A stretch of 64,000 bases of DNA from UBA6059 sp040219045 (GCA_965229505.1 OZ245881.1:3038001-3102000); one strand, 5' to 3'; counted from the stretch's first letter, positions 44,432-53,241 are shown. Numbers and translations: made by a program. The notes: generated from the sequence alone by a model not told the origin.

Positions 44432-45316
44432 TTACTTTTCAAAGTGTCTGAGAAAAGGGCGTGTCAGGCAGGTTGGGCCACCACCACCTTTAACGCTAAT
44501 CTCAGATCCCTGGTAAGTGTGCACCGTGGCTCCAGCCGCCTGGAGCCTTTGTTTTGTGATTGGGTTACCATCTACCATCAGGCAGTTGCTTGGTGATAAT
44601 GCCAGCACATTGCAGCCCATCGACTCAAACTCCTCATCAGGTACTTCTACCAGCTGATAGCCCCTGTCCAGTAGGTACTCTCTAAAAGTAATGGGCATCA
44701 GTGGTGAGTAGACTACCGCTAAATCCTTGTCTACAGGACTCAATATGGACATGAGATGGAATACATCCGATTTGCCCTTATAGTGAGGTAACTCTACAGT
44801 TTTCACCTCTACCCCATGTAGATTGAGCAATGTTTTGAGTTGAGCAATACCTGAATCATTGGTGCGATAGGTCCTGCCTACCGCCAATGTCTTGTGATCC
44901 AGCCATGCCACATCTCCACCCTCCAGGGTTCCGGGAGCGTCTATGCTACCGAGAATCACATCGCCATTATTCCGGTAGGAAGATGCACATGCCGCAGGCT
45001 CATTTGCTCTATCATCTTTGCCCATCCGACATAGGATCACTCCAAAGTCTGTCGCGATAGAGGCGTCTCGGCAGTATACAGAGTCCATCGACGTGGATTC
45101 ATCCTGCTGGAAATAACTGATGTTGGCACCAGTTTCTTTGATCGCCTTTTCAAAAACCGTGTATTCCTCTTCGGCTTTCTGAAAATCAGGCTCTCCCAGG
45201 TAATTGTGCTGCTCCCATTGTTTGGCTACCGATGCTTGATTCTTCCAGGCAGCACCTGGTTTTTTGAGGTTTATGGATTTGATCTGACCGTATTCGGAAT
45301 GATGGGTTTCACTCAT
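44432..45316 (-). CDS. Dimethylarginine dimethylaminohydrolase/amidinotransferase-like enzyme
   Basis: A 294-residue guanidino-group modifying enzyme. Visible active-site motifs are YCRDAS (substrate binding), GTLEGGDV, the general base His187 in DVFHLMS, and the nucleophile Cys283 in GGGGPTCLTRP. These match dimethylargininase, which turns methylated arginines into citrulline and methylamines. Arginine deiminase or ornithine/citrulline-forming relatives remain possible. It overlaps the permease gene by eight bases, pointing to uptake and breakdown of an arginine-like compound. Confidence 0.86.
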   Translation of the reverse strand: MSETHHSEYGQIKSINLKKPGAAWKNQASVAKQWEQHNYLGEPDFQKAEEEYTVFEKAIKETGANISYFQQDESTSMDSVYCRDASIATDFGVILCRMGKDDRANEPAACASSYRNNGDVILGSIDAPGTLEGGDVAWLDHKTLAVGRTYRTNDSGIAQLKTLLNLHGVEVKTVELPHYKGKSDVFHLMSILSPVDKDLAVVYSPLMPITFREYLLDRGYQLVEVPDEEFESMGCNVLALSPSNCLMVDGNPITKQRLQAAGATVHTYQGSEISVKGGGGPTCLTRPFLRHFEK

Positions 45317-46628
45317 GATGTCGTTTTTTAAGGAAGAGAAATACAGGAATACCTGCGACTAAGAATAACAGTCCCCAAAATACCGAATCAAACCCTGATC
45401 CAAAAAGAGCATAGAGCGAAAAGGCTGAAGAAAGGATCACGATGAGTAATGTATCCCTACTGAGGGCTTTTGAAGGGTTTAGCTTTTTGACAATGGCAGC
45501 ATAGGAGATGGCACAGAGCAAGTAGGGAATGAGTACTGATACGGTAGAAACCAATATCATGAACTGGAAGACTTTGAGCAGACCTCCGGAGTAGTTGGTG
45601 ACGATCAGGAAAGTGATGAGCACGGCGGAAATCAATAAGCCGATAGCTGGCATTTGATTCTTGTTTGTCCTTTTGAAGATGCTCGGTGCGAGCCCATCAT
45701 TTGCGGTAGCTTGCTGAACCTGGCCCATGACAAGTATCCATCCATTAAGCGCCCCAAAGGCTGATATCGCCCCAGCGAGACCAACAATGTACCTTGCCTC
45801 TTCACCCCAAATAACGGCCGCAGCATCCGCGAATGGAGCTGTTGATGAAGCAAGGTCGACAGGGGAGACAAGCCCCATTACTGAAAATGAGCTGAGTATA
45901 TAAATCAGGGCTGCTATAGTCGTTCCCCAGCGGGTAGCAAATGGAATGGTTTTCTCCGGATCTCGAATGCCCTGAGAGGGGATCGTGGCACTCTCAATAC
46001 CCAGATAAGAGAAGAAAGTGACTGCAGTCGCTGCAACTATCGCTTGCCAATCAGATTGACCACTTAGATTGAAGGGTTGAAAATGAGAAGCTTGGAATAG
46101 GAATAGGCCAGCAACACTGATGGCAATAATGGGCAAGGTTTTGAGGATTGTAGTGACCGTCGCGAGCTGTCCGACTTTCTTGAGACTGAAGGTATTCACC
46201 CAGGTTAGTAGCCACACTGTCAAAATAGCAAAAGCTGCTGAAGTCACTGCTGATTGGTTGACAAAAGGTATTAAAACGCTGAGATAGCTAATGAAGGCAA
46301 CCGCCAAAGCAGCATTCGTTGTAAGGTTCGAAAACCAGTAACCCCACGAAACCATGAACGCAGGAAATTCTCCCAATCCATCTCTCGTGTAGGCATATAT
46401 GCCCCCTTGCGCATTGGGAATGAGCTTGCTCAATCTTGAGAAAAGTAGAGCAATAAAAACAGCGCCCAATGTAGACATCAACCAGCCGAGCAGGCTGATA
46501 CCACCATAACTGGCCAGCACCGCAGGTGTAAGGAATATACCTGCACCGATCATATTGCCGACGACCAGCGAGACGCTGGACCACTTGCCGATTTTATCTG
46601 ATGGCGTTACGTTCGAGTGAGTTTCCAT
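45309..46628 (-). CDS. APC-family amino acid permease
   Basis: A 439-residue inner-membrane transporter with about twelve membrane segments. The family signature GKWSSVSLVVGNMIGAGIFL lies at the N-terminus, and LGIESATIPSQGIRDPEKTIP is the typical cytoplasmic loop. It ends FLFLKKRHHE and overlaps the dimethylargininase-like gene by eight bases. Arginine-like substrates are the obvious guess from context. A 131-bp piece of this gene (46465-46597) is duplicated in the fossil at 48642-48772. Confidence 0.9.
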   Translation of the reverse strand: METHSNVTPSDKIGKWSSVSLVVGNMIGAGIFLTPAVLASYGGISLLGWLMSTLGAVFIALLFSRLSKLIPNAQGGIYAYTRDGLGEFPAFMVSWGYWFSNLTTNAALAVAFISYLSVLIPFVNQSAVTSAAFAILTVWLLTWVNTFSLKKVGQLATVTTILKTLPIIAISVAGLFLFQASHFQPFNLSGQSDWQAIVAATAVTFFSYLGIESATIPSQGIRDPEKTIPFATRWGTTIAALIYILSSFSVMGLVSPVDLASSTAPFADAAAVIWGEEARYIVGLAGAISAFGALNGWILVMGQVQQATANDGLAPSIFKRTNKNQMPAIGLLISAVLITFLIVTNYSGGLLKVFQFMILVSTVSVLIPYLLCAISYAAIVKKLNPSKALSRDTLLIVILSSAFSLYALFGSGFDSVFWGLLFLVAGIPVFLFLKKRHHE

Positions 46629-46687
46629 GGTGGCGATAATAGCTTTGAAATTACGCTTACTTCCGATTGCAGTTGTTGCAAGCTAGT

Positions 46688-48385
46688 CTACCGCTTTCTA
46701 TCAATCTGGTAGATGTGAGCAAAACCTGTTCGATCCTTAAGGGTGACATTGAAAAATTGGTTTATGAAAACAGACTCATTTAGGAATTTGGAACTTGATG
46801 TGAGCAAATAGACAGGTTCACCATTTCTGAGATTCGTATTAATCCCAAGCATGAGATCATATTTGTTGGTTTTTGTATCATTTTCTTCATTGAAAGGAAA
46901 ACTAAAGAAGCCCACATCAGCGTTTTTTTCTCTCGACTGTTGGATTACTGCCACACGGTTAAAGGTATTGCCTTGGGCTTTTGTTTGTTTGTTGTCAATT
47001 CTAACCAGGCTTGTGGATGGTATGTCGAAGCGTTCAAGATGAAAAACGAGGCTGACACGATCAATTTCATCCAGGAGCAACACACTGGTCTTAGAAGAGT
47101 TTAGTGCGGCCACCTTCCGGCTGATTTGGTTGGGCGTAAATCGGCTCGCCTGATAATAGTTTCTGTAAATATTCTGCTCCTTACGGCCTTCCCTCAATCC
47201 GTCCAAAAGCTGTTTGTCGTTGGATTCAATTTCTATAAATGACCATGTACTTAGATAGATGACTAATCCAAGATGTATGGCTGATTTTGCTTTATTGCTG
47301 AGATGAATGATATCCAGCGATTTGAAGATCAAAATACCCAGGAATAGATTGAAGAAGGGAGCTAAGATTACAAAGGTTCTTTGGTAGGGGGCCTTATCAT
47401 GCAAAAAGGACAGTAAAAAAGGGAGGGTGACAACTGTAAATAGAACCAGGCTGAGCCAAGAAAAATCTGTTTTTTTACGAATTCGAGAATAAAGAATTAT
47501 TGCCGGGGCGAGGAGAATCGGCCAGCGATAGGAAAAGAGATACTCCATCACTTCAACTAACCTTGTGTTTAGAACGAAAAGCCTGTCTGATGGGGAGTTA
47601 TCAACAAATCGATTGTTGAGTAGGTCGTCAAGCGTTGGTAGGTAGGCCAAAAAAGTAATTAGCAGGCCCAGAGCTACAGCCAAAAAAGTATAAATATGGA
47701 TCCTTTCTTTGGCTATGGATATTAAAGCGTCGGCTATTGATGAGGCATTTTTACGCTTTTGTTGCAGAACTACACTGATCAGGAGGATTATGTAAAATGA
47801 CCCTACGATGTAGACGTTAGATGCCAATGTGAACAATGATCCAAAAATGCTAAAAGCAATCAATGATAGATGAAAGGTCTTCCCGGTATGTATATAATTA
47901 TAGGTGTGATAGATCATCATCATTAAAAGTAGCATGCTCAAGGCATATCCTCTCAGTTGAAGCGAGAAGTTGAGAAATGGAACGCAGGACACAAGAAGTG
48001 CCACTACAATGAAAGCGGATTTCTTGTCTACAAAATCTTTGAAAAATCTATAGGAATAGTAGATCGTACCGGCACTAATCAAAAGTTGAAAAGCTCTCAA
48101 ATATACTGGATGACCTAATAGCTCATAAAAATCCCATTGACCTATGAGTCGGGTATAGAGGTTGTTCAGAAGGTTGAAGAAAATGTGGTTGTTCATGTCT
48201 GGATTGACAGTCACATTGGTCGATAGGTCTGCCAGAGCGTAATTCTTTAAAGAGATTAGTTCATCCCACCACAGGTCTTGCCCAAGTTGTAGGTAAGCCC
48301 AATAGCCTAGAGGTGCTAGACTAAGGATCAGTAGAAGAAATTCGAGAGGCTTATGACTATCGTTTTTTTGAACTAATTCGCTCAT
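46688..48385 (-). CDS. Polytopic membrane protein, GT39-like glycosyltransferase candidate
   Basis: A 565-residue protein with about eleven hydrophobic segments and a soluble C-terminal domain (about 400-565). After the first segment comes LGQDLWWDELISLKNYAL, an acidic loop similar to the Asp/Glu loop after TM1 of PMT/ArnT-type (GT39-like) glycosyltransferases. HIFFNLLNNLYTRL follows. No closer family is recognised. It would act in the inner membrane, using a lipid-linked sugar. It is monocistronic. Position next to the permease suggests nothing functional. Confidence 0.68.
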   Translation of the reverse strand: MSELVQKNDSHKPLEFLLLILSLAPLGYWAYLQLGQDLWWDELISLKNYALADLSTNVTVNPDMNNHIFFNLLNNLYTRLIGQWDFYELLGHPVYLRAFQLLISAGTIYYSYRFFKDFVDKKSAFIVVALLVSCVPFLNFSLQLRGYALSMLLLMMMIYHTYNYIHTGKTFHLSLIAFSIFGSLFTLASNVYIVGSFYIILLISVVLQQKRKNASSIADALISIAKERIHIYTFLAVALGLLITFLAYLPTLDDLLNNRFVDNSPSDRLFVLNTRLVEVMEYLFSYRWPILLAPAIILYSRIRKKTDFSWLSLVLFTVVTLPFLLSFLHDKAPYQRTFVILAPFFNLFLGILIFKSLDIIHLSNKAKSAIHLGLVIYLSTWSFIEIESNDKQLLDGLREGRKEQNIYRNYYQASRFTPNQISRKVAALNSSKTSVLLLDEIDRVSLVFHLERFDIPSTSLVRIDNKQTKAQGNTFNRVAVIQQSREKNADVGFFSFPFNEENDTKTNKYDLMLGINTNLRNGEPVYLLTSSSKFLNESVFINQFFNVTLKDRTGFAHIYQIDRKR

Positions 48386-48520
48386 CGGTCACACTGACTT
48401 TTCAATTCGAAAAAGTCAATTTAGGCAAAATATTCATTGAGGCGGGCAATGATTTTATGCCATATCGAGGTTATTCAGAGCTGCGCCATCAACTATACCT
48501 TATTCCAAATGGTAGCAACG

Positions 48521-48646
48521 AAATACGCTGATCAACTGGCTGCTTCCGAGATGGAATCTGACAAACCGGTATGTGCCTTGTGCTTCTTCATCCAGATCGT
48601 TGGTCACACTGGAGATACTGGTCAACCTCTACAATCTACATCCCAA
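48521..48646 (+). pseudogene. Decayed copy of the RES toxin 5' region
   Basis: This stretch aligns with 49375-49507 of the intact RES toxin gene. Blocks in common include GCTGATCAACT, TATGTGC, TCCAGATC and CTGGTCAACC, giving roughly three-quarters identity by eye, with a deletion of about 12 bp. It encodes KYADQLAAS where the toxin has KYADQLTAS, then loses the frame. It ends where the permease fragment begins. It is a dead fragment with no function expected. Confidence 0.8.
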
Positions 48647-48772
48647 TGTAGACATCAACCAACCGAGCAGGCAGATACTACCATAACTGGCCAGCACCGC
48701 AGTGTAAGGAATATACCCGCACCGATCATATTGCCGACGACCAGCGAGACGCTCGACCACTTACCGGTTTTA
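48642..48772 (-). pseudogene. Duplicated fragment of the APC permease gene
   Basis: This 131-bp segment is about 94 percent identical by eye to 46465-46597 inside the permease gene (about seven substitutions and one 1-bp deletion). It corresponds to permease residues roughly 11-55 read on the minus strand. The deletion breaks the frame. It is joined at a shared CCCAA to the decayed RES fragment on its left. Confidence 0.92.
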
Positions 48773-48925
48773 GTAACTTGGTTGTTCAAAGTGCATTATT
48801 CTTGAAAGATCATGATAGATAAAAAGGTGGTGATTAAAGAATGGGAGATTCTTATGCTCTAAAAATCATTTGGAAACGAACTAAATATAAAGTAAATTTA
48901 CTTTATTAAAAAAGAATAATTACCT

Positions 48926-49348
48926 ATGATAGCTTCTGATTTTATTGCTACATATGAGAAGGCTCCCACTCTCAATCCTGCCACACTAGTAGATCAGATT
49001 GAGGGGTTCGTAGAGCCAGGGTCACATTTTGCCCGGCTCAAGGAGCTCACTACGGCTACTGATGATATGATCGCCTACTGGCTCAATGTCAATGTCAAGA
49101 CCTACCGCAGCTATCGAGATGGCAAGGCTGGGCTCAAGCCTGATGTCATTGAGCACCTGGTGATGCTTACCTCACTGTCCCATCACGGAGTAGCCGTCTT
49201 TGGTGATGGCCAGCGCTTTGGTCAGTGGTTGCTCACTGACAATTTCATGCTGGGTCAGCGCAAGCCCGCTGATCTCCTCAATACCAATAGCGGTGTGCGG
49301 CTGGTGGATGATCGCCTCACGGGTATGGAGTACGGTGACAATGCCTGA
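48926..49348 (+). CDS. Xre/MbcA/ParS-type antitoxin
   Basis: A 140-residue antitoxin of the RES-Xre class (DUF2384, toxin-binding C-terminus). The N-terminal half carries an Xre-like helix-turn-helix (DMIAYWLNVNVKTYRSYRDG). The C-terminal part (FGDGQRFGQWLLTDNFMLGQRKPADLLNTNSGVRLVDDRL) is the family's DUF2384 region and blocks the RES active site. Its stop overlaps the toxin start (TGATG). It probably represses its own operon. Confidence 0.92.
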   Translation: MIASDFIATYEKAPTLNPATLVDQIEGFVEPGSHFARLKELTTATDDMIAYWLNVNVKTYRSYRDGKAGLKPDVIEHLVMLTSLSHHGVAVFGDGQRFGQWLLTDNFMLGQRKPADLLNTNSGVRLVDDRLTGMEYGDNA

Positions 49349-49788
49349 TGATTGTCTATCGTATCACTTCTGCCAAGTATGCTGATCAACTTACCGCTTC
49401 TGGGCGGGCAGGTCGTTGGAATCTCACGGATCAGTATGTGCTCTATGCGTCTTCTTCCAGATCACTGGCCACATTGGAGATGCTGGTCAACCGTTCTAAC
49501 CTGCATCCAAAAGTAAAATATAAAGTAATGTTGCTCTCTGTACCCGACCAATTTGATACCTATGAGGTCAGTGACCTACCGGAAAACTGGCGATCTCTTG
49601 CGGCTTATAGCAAGCTTCAAGGGCTGGGCAGTTTTTGGTATAATCACGGAGATACCGCGCTGCTGAGAATACCATCGGCGGTCATTCCACAGGAGCATAA
49701 TTATCTGATGAATACGCGGCATGTAGATTTTAAGGAAGTCGCTATCTCTGATGTGGAAGACTATTTCTGGGACGAGCGGTTGAAGTAG
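49348..49788 (+). CDS. RES-domain toxin (NAD+ phosphorylase/hydrolase type)
   Basis: A 146-residue toxin of the RES family, which kills or halts cells by breaking down NAD+. The conserved Arg-Glu-Ser residues are visible as GRAGRWN (Arg23), ASSSRSLATLEML (Glu44) and IPSAVIPQEHNYLMN (Ser before VIP). Length is typical. It is translationally coupled to the antitoxin. An older, broken copy of its 5' end lies upstream at 48521, so the locus has been duplicated and partly lost. Confidence 0.93.
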   Translation: MIVYRITSAKYADQLTASGRAGRWNLTDQYVLYASSSRSLATLEMLVNRSNLHPKVKYKVMLLSVPDQFDTYEVSDLPENWRSLAAYSKLQGLGSFWYNHGDTALLRIPSAVIPQEHNYLMNTRHVDFKEVAISDVEDYFWDERLK

Positions 49789-49879
49789 GTCTGATTTGGT
49801 TGTCACTGTACTCAACCTCGACTAACTTTAGTTAAATGATAATTTGATAATCCAGGTTTCATCTAATTGACAATTGATA

Positions 49880-50593
49880 ATGGAGGATGAAAAAACATCT
49901 GACAAAGAGGGGAGTAAATACGATCTGATACTAAAGATTGGAATTCCTGTGGTCTTACTAGCTTGGCTTGGGGTCTCGGCTGTCGTTTATTTTCTATTTC
50001 AAGATGGAGAAGCCTTGAGCCCTGGAAGTGCTGGTGATATGTTTGGAGCTGTCAATGCTTTATTTTCGGCATTAGCTTTTGCGTTTTTGATTTACACGGC
50101 TCTGATGCAAAGGGAAGAACTTAAACTGCAACGTGAAGAGCTTAGAGAAACAAGAAAGGAACTTGCCAGATCAGCGGAGGCACATCAAGAGCTTGTTCAG
50201 ATAACCTCATATCAAACTAGGTTATCTGAACAATCAAGGCGAGTTGATGTAATGCCTACTGTTAAGACTTATCTAACCAGAAATCAAGACGACTATTATG
50301 TAACGTTTAGGTTTTCGTATAATCCAGTTTACATTGTAGGATGGTCGTTGAAGCCTGAAAGGGACGTCACTATTGACCCAAAATCTACTCTTAAGCTCCA
50401 AGAACCTGATTTTGAACTTAACTGGCATTTCGGTGCTATCATTAGAACTAAATTAGAAGGATTAACTCTTTCGGTAACTTTTGCTGATATTGACCACAGG
50501 AAGTATTCAGTGCACGCCAATATTGAGAATCTTAAAATTGAAAATGAGGATCCAGTGTTCGAAGGGAAATGGGAACCTTCTGATCTTTCATAG
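49880..50593 (+). CDS. Two-pass membrane protein with coiled coil, unknown
   Basis: A 237-residue protein (from the ATG at 49880; a TTG lies two codons upstream). Two membrane segments (about 18-40 and 53-75) come before a charged coiled coil (REELKLQREELRETRKELARS, about 80-110). The last 100 residues form a beta-rich cytoplasmic domain. Proteins with this two-pass plus coiled-coil layout are common accessory genes in bacteria and no role is known. It sits between the RES-Xre pair and an MBL-fold gene in an accessory region, so a defence role is possible but unsupported. Confidence 0.65.
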   Translation: MEDEKTSDKEGSKYDLILKIGIPVVLLAWLGVSAVVYFLFQDGEALSPGSAGDMFGAVNALFSALAFAFLIYTALMQREELKLQREELRETRKELARSAEAHQELVQITSYQTRLSEQSRRVDVMPTVKTYLTRNQDDYYVTFRFSYNPVYIVGWSLKPERDVTIDPKSTLKLQEPDFELNWHFGAIIRTKLEGLTLSVTFADIDHRKYSVHANIENLKIENEDPVFEGKWEPSDLS

Positions 50594-50762
50594 CAGCTAA
50601 TACCAAAGAGTTAGTCAGTTTTTTCTTAAGCTATTATTGAGATTTTTAGCTAAGCCATTGTGATCTGAGACATCTTTTCTTCCTCCTCCTCAAAACTCCT
50701 CTTCGTCGTAAACTAATTGTACAGCACCAACACCACTAACAAAGTCAAAAAAGTAGACACAA

Positions 50763-51527
50763 TCATATCGTCACTTTCTCATACCCTTTAATCTTCAAAA
50801 ACTTCGAAGCGAGAGGTTGATCTAATTGATCTATATCAGCGTATTTGGTCTTAGCGATTTTCATTACGAGACCTTTAGCCGTCTTTTGTTCATCATGTGT
50901 ATTGATGATATGCTGGGGATTGAGTGTGCTGAATAGCTCATGGACATTGTCCATGCCCGGATTTACTTTTCCACCCATAAAGCCAGGGAGTTGTATTTCG
51001 CTAAAAGAAGTGATCAGCAGTTGAACATTGAATTTTGAAAGCCAGGACTGTTGGTCATTATTAAGCTTGAATCCATGTGATGCTAGCACAATAGCTTCAT
51101 CACCATTGACGATAGCCACCCCATAATACACCGGATCGAGCCGATTGCCGGGATGAAGCGAATAGTAACCTAATTCTCCTGTCTCTGATTCATAAGTTGA
51201 AAAGTTAGGAATCTCCTGCACCTCGTCTGCCAAGTTCCATTTTCTGGTTTTATGGTAAGCTTTTGTAGTGGCCTTGATCAACCGCTTGTTCTGAAGCGCT
51301 TCAATTGTTTCTTTATGGCAGTGGTCATTATAAGACTGAGTAATCAGAATAAAGTCATATGCTGGTATGTCCTGAATAGCTACGGGCTCAGTGACATGCC
51401 ATTGCTCGTTGAACCAAGAGCCCCCGTCGATCTCAGGTCCAATCAACCATGGGTCTACGATGAAGCCTGTATCATCCCATTTGATCCACCACGAGGTGTC
51501 CATATTGAGCCGTTGGATTGTGATCAT
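50763..51527 (-). CDS. MBL-fold hydrolase-like protein, altered metal motif
   Basis: A 254-residue protein with the metallo-beta-lactamase fold. The N-terminal strands (SWWIKWDDTGFIVDPWLIGPE) are typical. The metal motif HxHxDH is changed: it reads QSYNDHCHKETI, keeping only the DHxH part. Other ligand regions are VLASHGFKLN and INTHDEQK. The form QxxxDHxH also occurs in a known UlaG-like branch, so the enzyme may still bind a metal in another way. Substrate unknown. Confidence 0.72.
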   Translation of the reverse strand: MITIQRLNMDTSWWIKWDDTGFIVDPWLIGPEIDGGSWFNEQWHVTEPVAIQDIPAYDFILITQSYNDHCHKETIEALQNKRLIKATTKAYHKTRKWNLADEVQEIPNFSTYESETGELGYYSLHPGNRLDPVYYGVAIVNGDEAIVLASHGFKLNNDQQSWLSKFNVQLLITSFSEIQLPGFMGGKVNPGMDNVHELFSTLNPQHIINTHDEQKTAKGLVMKIAKTKYADIDQLDQPLASKFLKIKGYEKVTI

Positions 51528-51565
51528 AGTTGAAAGCTAACCATATTTCATATATTCCGGTAGGA

Positions 51566-52723
51566 CTAGAGGTTTGTGATAACGACTCTTAAAAAAGTTT
51601 CCAGTCCCATCACCCGAACGTCCTCCCTTAATGGGAAATCCTCTTCGCGAGGTACGATGATAAAGTTTCTTTTTGTCTCCAGATCATTGATGGCAGTAGT
51701 GAAGCTTTTGGTCATTTTGGGAGCGGCGGTGTACTTTACTTCTATGGACAAAAGAGGCTTTGCGCCTTTTACAATCACCAGATCGCATTCCGTGCCTTGA
51801 TGCGTCCTGTAGAAATAAGCCTGATATGGTGAGGGGAGTAGTTGCAAAACCTGCTCTATGACATAACCTTCCCAGGATGCTCCCAGACTTGGTGAGAACT
51901 CATAATCTTGGCGCGAGTTAATACCCAGTAGCTGATGAAGGACGCCTACATCTCTGATGTAGGCCTTAGGAGACTTTACCAGTCTCTTTTTGAGATTGGC
52001 ATGAAAAGGTGCGAGTCTCCTTATCAGAAAAGCGTTTTCGATAAAGTCCAAGTAGTTGCGTACGCTTGTGGCACTTACGCCGAGTGACCCGCTGAGTTGC
52101 TCTATATTAAGTAGCTGTCCGTGAACGTGCGCTAGCATAGTCAAAAGCTTTCTTATGTTTTGTGGATTCGTATTGAGGCCGAGGGCCGGTAGCTCGCGTT
52201 CTGCATAGGATGCGACATAGTTTGATAGCCACTCAAACGAAACTTCGACATCATCGAACAAATAGCATTCTGGGTACCCACCTGTTAACCTATGCTGCAA
52301 AGGCTTGTCTATTTCCAGTAGGTTGAAAGGTGACAGCTCATGATAGGATACCCTGCCGGCAAGTGACTCGTTGCTTTTGCGCAGAAGCTGTGGTGAAGAA
52401 GAGCCAAGTAGAATAAACCTACCCGGCACCCTGTTTTTGTCGATTGACGAGCGCAATATGGGGAAGAGATCCTGCTTGATCTGTATCTCGTCGAGTACGA
52501 CACAGTCATCCATATGCTGATCCAGAAACAGCTCAGGAGAGGAGATGGCAGCCCTATCACGCTCTGACTCCATGTCGAGGTAGACAGATTGTTTTCCTGC
52601 CTTAGTCATAAGTAGTTTTGATAGGGTCGTCTTGCCGCACTGTCGTGGGCCGAGAATACCCACACAAGGAAAATGTGCCAGAGACTTTAGTAGCCGCTCC
52701 TCTTTGAGTCGTTGTATTTCCAT
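51566..52723 (-). CDS. AAA ATPase with DUF4143 domain
   Basis: A 385-residue ATPase of the AAA_14/DUF4143 type. Walker A is GPRQCGKTTLSK (about residues 25-36), Walker B is VVLDEIQ, and sensor 1 is FILLGSSSPQLL. The C-terminal DUF4143 part (about 190-385) has a winged-helix (SLGVSATSVRNYLDFIENAFLI) and a nuclease-like region with TECDLVIVKGAKPLLSIEVKY, resembling a restriction-endonuclease fold with E/D and ExK. Such genes spread horizontally and the role is unknown. Its ATG lies within the first of two tandem palindromes (52719-52810). Confidence 0.85.
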   Translation of the reverse strand: MEIQRLKEERLLKSLAHFPCVGILGPRQCGKTTLSKLLMTKAGKQSVYLDMESERDRAAISSPELFLDQHMDDCVVLDEIQIKQDLFPILRSSIDKNRVPGRFILLGSSSPQLLRKSNESLAGRVSYHELSPFNLLEIDKPLQHRLTGGYPECYLFDDVEVSFEWLSNYVASYAERELPALGLNTNPQNIRKLLTMLAHVHGQLLNIEQLSGSLGVSATSVRNYLDFIENAFLIRRLAPFHANLKKRLVKSPKAYIRDVGVLHQLLGINSRQDYEFSPSLGASWEGYVIEQVLQLLPSPYQAYFYRTHQGTECDLVIVKGAKPLLSIEVKYTAAPKMTKSFTTAINDLETKRNFIIVPREEDFPLREDVRVMGLETFLRVVITNL

Positions 52724-52757
52724 GAAAATCGGAACTTTGAGTGTGGGTATTCATGTA
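52719..52757. repeat. Degenerate second palindrome over the DUF4143 start codon
   Basis: This 39-bp segment aligns without gaps to the perfect palindrome at 52770-52808, about 30 of 39 positions alike, including the first 12 bases and the TCATG near the end. The two copies begin 51 bp apart. The ATPase ATG (52721-52723, minus strand) lies in its left arm. Confidence 0.8.
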
Positions 52758-52767
52758 AATATAGATA

Positions 52768-52810
52768 TATCCATGAAAATCCACATTTTTAATGTGGATT
52801 TTCATGGATA
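52768..52810. repeat. Perfect 20-bp-arm palindrome upstream of DUF4143 ATPase
   Basis: Perfect inverted repeat, arms 52768-52787 and 52791-52810 around a TTT loop. The left arm includes CCATGAAAATCCACATT. It is a candidate operator or hairpin, and its pair at 52719-52757 is a degenerate copy covering the ATPase start codon. Confidence 0.9.
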
Positions 52811-52821
52811 ATGTGAGGTGA

Positions 52822-53241
52822 CTAAGCGCCGAGTAAAGGCAAATGTTTGATCCGATGATAGCTCAAGGCCATGGACAGACATTCAGTAAGCACCTTCTCT
52901 GGTATCTCCTCATTGATGTTGAGGAGAATTGCACGCTTTCCCTCGAATTGCAATTCATCACCATAAACCACTCTGAAGGTACTCACCAGGCTCGTTGTAC
53001 AGTGAAAGTACAATGCACAGTAGTCTGGATTCTTTGGTTTCCAGTCCATGCGGATAGTACTGCCATTGTTGGATCGGTAGCTCGGCTCTCCCCACTTCAG
53101 TGATTCGGTAAGTATCTCCACACCGTCCAGACTTTTTGCGGTAGACAACACAAGCGCTCTCAGTTTGTCCATTACTGGTTTGATGTGTTCGGGATATTGG
53201 TCAAATACGGCTGGTACGCTGGGGTCGGTGTTCAACTTCAT
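52822..53241 (-). CDS. DUF1801 domain protein
   Basis: A 139-residue soluble protein of the DUF1801 (YdhG-like) fold. The N-terminal pattern VFDQYPEHIKPVMDKLRALV, the central LTESLKWGEPSYRSN and IRMDWKPKNPDYCALYFHCTTSL are characteristic. Function is unknown in this family; some members have been linked to iron handling or frataxin-like folds. It lies on its own between the DUF4143 gene and comEC. Confidence 0.88.
   Translation of the reverse strand: MKLNTDPSVPAVFDQYPEHIKPVMDKLRALVLSTAKSLDGVEILTESLKWGEPSYRSNNGSTIRMDWKPKNPDYCALYFHCTTSLVSTFRVVYGDELQFEGKRAILLNINEEIPEKVLTECLSMALSYHRIKHLPLLGA

Noticed and set aside
48437..48805. 122-residue open frame upstream of the Xre-RES pair
   Set aside because: It reads through the fossil made of a decayed RES copy and a permease fragment on the wrong strand. 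The composition is not that of a real protein.
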